The position numbers were made by a program, and so were the translations under genes. Below, one piece after another: positions 34,264-37,886 of a stretch of 37,886 bases of DNA; position 1 is the first letter of the stretch, and each line of letters opens with the position of its first letter. Source of the DNA: Aeromonas taiwanensis (GTDB lineage: Bacteria; Pseudomonadota; Gammaproteobacteria; Enterobacterales; Aeromonadaceae); assembly GCF_000820165.1 (NCBI RefSeq), contig NZ_CDDD01000042.1, forward strand, positions 1-37,886, given 5' to 3'. Under the pieces are notes generated by a model. That model was not told where the DNA came from. It was given only the letters and a program-made list of their open reading frames with translations, and searched no databases.

Positions 34264-36366
34264 ATGCAGTTTCGTTCTATCCAGAATCGCATCCTGGTGC
34301 TGGCCGGGATCGCCATGACCGCCGCCCTGGTCATCCTGATCCTGCTCAACCAATATTCGGGCCGGCAGACCCAGCAGCTGACCATCAGCTCCAGCCGTGA
34401 CGCCCTGCAGCAGGAGGCGTGGCAAAAGGTGAGTGCCAACGCCCGCGCCGAGGCCGCCGCCATCACCCAGCTGCTGCAGAAGGGGCTCTCCTACACCCAG
34501 CAGATGGCCAGCGCCTTCGCCCTGCAGCAGGCGGGCAAACTGCCGCTCGATCGCCAACAGGCCACCGACCTCCTCAAGGCCCAGCTGGCCCTGGAGCCCC
34601 AGCTGTACGGCGCCTTCGCCGGCTTCGAGCCGAACGGCTTCGATGGCCAGGACGCCAGCTTCGCCGGACAGACGCCCCTGGGCAGCGATGACAAGGGTCG
34701 CTTCGTCCCCTACTTCTATCGCGACAAGGATCAGATCGGCACGGATCTGCTGCTCTCCATCGAGAAGAGCGACCCGGATGAATTCGGCAACCCCGCCAAC
34801 GACTACTACGCCTGCCCGAAGCGGGAGGGGCGCTCCTGCCTCATCGATCCCTTCAAGGTGGACATCAACGGCCAGCAGGTACTGGTCAGCACCATCACCA
34901 CCCCCATCCTGGTGGATGGCCAGTTCAGGGGGATAGCCGCGCTCGATCTGGCGGTGGACTCCATCAGCCGGCAGGCCCAGTCCCTCAACAGCAACATCTA
35001 TGACGGCAAGGGCGAGACCCTGATCGTCAGCGCCGCCGGTGTCATCACAGGCACCAGCGGCGATCCCGCCCTGCTGGGCAGCCGGGCCGACAAGGTGCTC
35101 GGCAACGGCTGGCAGCAGTACCTCAAGCCCGAGGTGCAGCGCCAGGAGCTCGACGACGCGTTTCGCATCTCGGTGCCCATCGCGGTGCCCGGCATGGCCC
35201 GCAACTGGGCCATCATCGTCACCCTGCCCTACAAGGTGGTGCTGGCGGGGGCGGACGAGCTGGAGCGCCAGCTCACCGACATGAACCGCACCGCCATGAC
35301 CCAACAGCTCATCGGTGCCCTGCTGGTGCTGGTGCTGGCGCTGGCCACCATGCTGGTGATCGCCCGCAGCATCACGGGCCCCATCCGTCAGATGGTGAGC
35401 CTGGTAGATGACATCGCCGATGGCGAGGGGGATCTCACCAAGCGCCTGGAGAGCCGCTCCCAGGATGAACTGGGGGCCCTCTCCCGGGGGATCAACCGCT
35501 TTATCGACAAGCTGCAGGCCCTGCTCGTCGACGTGCAGAAGACCGCGAGCGAGGTGCACCGCCATGCCGGCGACACAGATCGCATTGCCGGCCAGACCGA
35601 CAGCAACCTGCAACACCACCAGGCGGAGATGGAGCAGATGCTGACCGCGGTGCAGGAGATGTCCTATGTCAGCCAGGAGGTGGCCACCCACGCCAACAAC
35701 ACCGCCGACTCCGCCAAACAGGCCCAGAGCGCGGCGGATCAGGGCAAGGTGCGCTTCCAGCAGGTGATCCATTCCATGCACAAGGTCGCCGCCGAAGCTG
35801 GCAAGGGGGCCGAGGTGGTGGAGGGACTGGCCCACGACAGCGAGCAGATCACCAGCATCCTCACCGTCATCCAGGGTATCGCCGATCAGACCAACCTGCT
35901 GGCCCTCAACGCTGCCATCGAGGCGGCCAGGGCCGGCGAGCAGGGGCGTGGCTTTGCGGTGGTGGCCGACGAGGTGCGCAAGCTCGCGGGCAACACCCAG
36001 CAGGCGGTGCAGAATACCCAGGAGCTGATCGAGAAGATCCGCCACAGCTCGGCCAATGCGGTCAACGCCATCCAGCAGAGCCAGCAGCTGACCCACCAGG
36101 CAGTGGGCGAGGCGGATCTCGCGGAGGCGGCGCTGGACAGCATCTTCCAGGCCATCGCCACCATCAACGACATGACCTACCAGATCGCCTCCGCCGCCGA
36201 GGAGCAGAGCTCGGTCTCCGAGACGGTGTCGGGCAACCTGTCAAAAACCAGCGCACTGGCCAACGACATCGCCCGGGATGCCACCAGCACCGCCAACGCC
36301 AGCCAGGCCTTGCGTCAGGCGGCGGAACGTTTACAGCAATTGCTGGGACAATTCCGTCTCAGTTGA
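34264..36366 (+). CDS. Methyl-accepting chemotaxis protein (dCache type)
   Basis: Inner-membrane chemoreceptor of 700 residues. It has a first membrane span at about 10-28 (ILVLAGIAMTAALVILILL), then a large periplasmic double-Cache-like sensor (about 35-345) with Cache features such as GIAALDLAVDSISRQ near 221. A second span lies at about 342-366, then HAMP (ITGPIRQMVSLVDDIADGEG, about 368-420), and the signalling domain with hairpin tip IADQTNLLALNAAIEAARAGE near 540. AAGGA lies 7 bases before the ATG. The ligand is unknown; no C-terminal CheR-docking pentapeptide is seen (it ends LLGQFRLS). The nearby YACPKREGRSC pair in the sensor could form a disulfide. Confidence 0.93.
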   Translation: MQFRSIQNRILVLAGIAMTAALVILILLNQYSGRQTQQLTISSSRDALQQEAWQKVSANARAEAAAITQLLQKGLSYTQQMASAFALQQAGKLPLDRQQATDLLKAQLALEPQLYGAFAGFEPNGFDGQDASFAGQTPLGSDDKGRFVPYFYRDKDQIGTDLLLSIEKSDPDEFGNPANDYYACPKREGRSCLIDPFKVDINGQQVLVSTITTPILVDGQFRGIAALDLAVDSISRQAQSLNSNIYDGKGETLIVSAAGVITGTSGDPALLGSRADKVLGNGWQQYLKPEVQRQELDDAFRISVPIAVPGMARNWAIIVTLPYKVVLAGADELERQLTDMNRTAMTQQLIGALLVLVLALATMLVIARSITGPIRQMVSLVDDIADGEGDLTKRLESRSQDELGALSRGINRFIDKLQALLVDVQKTASEVHRHAGDTDRIAGQTDSNLQHHQAEMEQMLTAVQEMSYVSQEVATHANNTADSAKQAQSAADQGKVRFQQVIHSMHKVAAEAGKGAEVVEGLAHDSEQITSILTVIQGIADQTNLLALNAAIEAARAGEQGRGFAVVADEVRKLAGNTQQAVQNTQELIEKIRHSSANAVNAIQQSQQLTHQAVGEADLAEAALDSIFQAIATINDMTYQIASAAEEQSSVSETVSGNLSKTSALANDIARDATSTANASQALRQAAERLQQLLGQFRLS

Positions 36367-36465
36367 TAATTTTCATGCTCTGGACTCTCCCCCTCGGGGG
36401 CGAGTCCGTTTACCATAGGCGGCATATTTGCCTGATGGCAGGCAATGTAGTGAGAGGTAAATGCC

Positions 36466-37134
36466 GTGCCCACCCCGGACCGTCGCCCACGTGGCCATAA
36501 CAGACGAGCCCAGCAGCGTCGCCAAGACGAATCACAAGGAACCCTGCTCCAACGTATCAACGCGGCTACCCTGCCCCTGCGCCAGCGTCTCGGCCAGGGC
36601 ATGAGTGGCCTGGGTCAACGCAAGCAGGAGCCGAAGGCGAGCTCCTTCAAGCTGGCGAGCCCGCTGCCCCGCAAGCACACCATAGGCCTGCTGGTGCTGA
36701 TCCCGCTCTGGCTGCTGGTGCTGGCCTGGGAGCCCGCCCCTGCCGCCCCGACCACAGCGCCCTCAGGTTCCCTGGCTGTGCCCCTGGCCGTGCCGACCCA
36801 GGCCCTGACCGTGGGTGCCGGCAACGCCGGCAGTGCGCCGGTTGCCGCCAAGCCGGTCGAGGAGAAGGTCGACGGTACCTGGCTGCAACACGAGGTGCAG
36901 GCGGGCGAGACGCTCTACTCCATCTGGCGCAAGTTCGAGTTGCCCGGGGCAGAGCTGAGCCGCCTCATCGCCATCGAGGGGCCGGATCGTCCGCTGACCC
37001 GTCTGCAGTCCGGCAAGTCGGTCTTCATCCTGGTGGATGACAGCCGCCGCATCCAGCGGGTCGAGATCCGCTCCTTCGGCCAGGCCAACTACCGCTACGA
37101 CCGCCAGGGTGAAGGGTTCGCCCTCAAGGAGTGA
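36466..37134 (+). CDS. OapA/YtfB-like cell-envelope protein, LysM-like domain
   Basis: 222 residues: a basic cytoplasmic N-terminus, a single membrane span near 71-88 (HTIGLLVLIPLWLLVLAW), a Pro/Ala/Val-rich linker (about 90-135), and a C-terminal LysM-like OapA domain (HEVQAGETLYSIWRKFELP near 142, then LSRLIAIEG). Relatives include Haemophilus OapA and E. coli YtfB, a peptidoglycan-binding division-site protein. The start is GTG at 36466, with GAGAGG about 8 bases upstream; an out-of-frame ATG at 36461 is not used. It is alone and ends at the terminator at 37162-37189. Confidence 0.8.
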   Translation: MPTPDRRPRGHNRRAQQRRQDESQGTLLQRINAATLPLRQRLGQGMSGLGQRKQEPKASSFKLASPLPRKHTIGLLVLIPLWLLVLAWEPAPAAPTTAPSGSLAVPLAVPTQALTVGAGNAGSAPVAAKPVEEKVDGTWLQHEVQAGETLYSIWRKFELPGAELSRLIAIEGPDRPLTRLQSGKSVFILVDDSRRIQRVEIRSFGQANYRYDRQGEGFALKE

Positions 37135-37161
37135 GGCCTTCAAGGCAGCACCACGGATGAC

Positions 37162-37189
37162 ACGGGAGGCCATGGCCTCCCGTTTTTTT
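37162..37189 (+). terminator. Intrinsic terminator of the OapA-like gene
   Basis: ACGGGAGGCC / GGCCTCCCGT stem followed by seven T, 27 bases after the stop codon. Confidence 0.87.
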
Positions 37190-37260
37190 GAGGTGAAGCA
37201 TGAAACAAGCCGCTGACTTCACAATACTTTTAGCTTGCTCAAAAAACGAAAAGCACCAAA

Positions 37261-37288
37261 TTGACAAGGGATCGGGCTCCAGTACAAT
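37261..37288 (+). promoter_or_regulatory. Promoter of the cold shock gene
   Basis: Consensus -35 TTGACA (37261-37266) and -10 TACAAT (37283-37288) with a 16-bp spacer. The start near 37295 gives a 5' leader of about 130 bases, similar to the long leaders of temperature-regulated csp genes. Confidence 0.7.
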
Positions 37289-37427
37289 CGGTCAGGCTTT
37301 AGACAGGGATTGTGCTACATGCTACTGGGACAAAGAGACGTGGTCAGTCATGCTTCAACCCCTGCCTTTCAGGCAAATGCTGCCCAACGAGGCTTAGTTT
37401 CATTTTGTTATAGATAGGACTTACCAC

Positions 37428-37637
37428 ATGTCTGACATTCGCACCGGCCAGGTAAAATGGTTCAACGAAACCAAGGGTTTTGGCTTCATCGAGCAATCCC
37501 AGGGTCCGGACGTTTTCGTTCACTTCTCCTCCATCCAGAGCGCAGGTTTCAAGACCTTGGCTGAAGGTCAAAAAGTACAGTTCACTGTGACCCAGGGCAA
37601 AAAAGGCCCTCAGGCCGAGAACGTCACCGTTATCTAA
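37428..37637 (+). CDS. Cold shock protein, CspA family
   Basis: 69-residue OB-fold nucleic-acid-binding protein with RNP1 KGFGFI (near residue 16) and RNP2 VFVHF (near 29), binding single-stranded RNA or DNA as a chaperone. AGGA lies about 8 bases before the ATG. The long leader and strong promoter are typical of the family, but which csp paralogue this is cannot be told. A terminator follows at 37657-37687. Confidence 0.95.
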   Translation: MSDIRTGQVKWFNETKGFGFIEQSQGPDVFVHFSSIQSAGFKTLAEGQKVQFTVTQGKKGPQAENVTVI

Positions 37638-37656
37638 GCCCGCGCCAGTGAGCCTG

Positions 37657-37687
37657 TAGGAGGAGCCTTTGCCCCTCCTATTTTTTT
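37657..37687 (+). terminator. Intrinsic terminator of the csp gene
   Basis: TAGGAGG / CCTCCTA stem with a 10-base loop followed by seven T. Confidence 0.82.
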
Positions 37688-37848
37688 GCCTGCCGTTTCG
37701 CCTTCCCCGCCACGATCATCAGCCTGCCCGAAGCAACCACCACCCTCCCCATCACCAGGGAATAAAACGGGTACAGAAGAGATGGGGCTGACCTGACTGA
37801 ACGCCGGATACGGCAAATCATCGCAGCGCGATGTGATGGGCAATTCAA

Positions 37849-37886
37849 ATGGATGATGAGGACTTCGAAGAGAGATTGGAGCGGGA
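37849..37886 (+). CDS. Possible start of a gene cut by the window end
   Basis: ATG at 37849 opens a 12-codon frame (MDDEDFEERLER) running off the window. The acidic start is typical of real proteins, but the ribosome site (GATGGG about 8 bases upstream) is weak and an overlapping ATG in another frame exists. Too short to identify. Confidence 0.25.
   Translation, partial: MDDEDFEERLER

Noticed and set aside
37634..37843. 69-codon minus-strand frame after the csp gene
   Set aside because: It runs through the csp terminator and has no ribosome site or recognisable sequence.

Overview
The window is about 38 kb of GC-rich gammaproteobacterial chromosome, most likely Aeromonas. The reasons are the gene content (TonB2/TtpC-type energy cluster, secreted modular GH18 chitinase, crl, OapA/YtfB-like protein), the GC-rich codon use, and a pepD / gpt-frsA-crl-proB-proA neighbourhood close to that of Escherichia coli. 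The species call is inference from gene content, not a database match. No insertion sequence, phage, integrase or CRISPR array was seen.

Layout. 1-2300: a 3'-truncated assimilatory nitrate reductase gene (nasA, minus strand). It has a recognisable NtrC-type site, a sigma-54 promoter and an attenuator leader, and it runs at its 3' end into an inverted, diverged fragment of the same gene. 2394-5088: a SPOUT RNA methyltransferase, a periplasmic binding-protein-like protein, a universal stress protein and an L,D-transpeptidase-like protein. 5245-12494: proA, proB, crl, frsA, gpt (all minus) and divergent pepD, with two unannotated small ORFs flanking pepD. 13112-19233: a minus-strand five-gene peptide-type ABC importer (YejB-like and YejE-like permeases, YejA-like binding protein, two ATPases). 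19971-27726: a plus-strand TonB-dependent receptor, then DUF3450, ttpC, exbB2, exbD2, tonB2 and a TPR protein. 28067-31105: a secreted multidomain GH18 chitinase (minus). 31742-32344: five tandem tRNA-Ala(GGC) genes with one strong promoter. 32597-34012: gltX. 34264-37637: a methyl-accepting chemotaxis protein, an OapA/YtfB-like protein and a CspA-family cold shock protein.

How the genes may work together. The central 14 kb reads as a complete envelope-crossing import route: an outer-membrane TonB-dependent receptor, its own TonB2-ExbB2-ExbD2-TtpC energiser, a periplasmic binding protein, and a two-permease, two-ATPase ABC importer. The two halves are transcribed divergently from a shared AT-rich 0.74-kb region, with a chitinase convergent at the far end. 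The substrate (oligopeptide, peptide-like siderophore or chitooligosaccharide) cannot be read from the sequence.

Most notable observations: the nasA control region; the inverted nasA fragment joined at a 10-bp microhomology; two small ORFs with good ribosome sites and their own terminators; a 35-codon ORF that exactly bridges two ABC ATPase genes by ATGA overlaps at both ends; and a decayed tandem copy of the chitinase 3' end.
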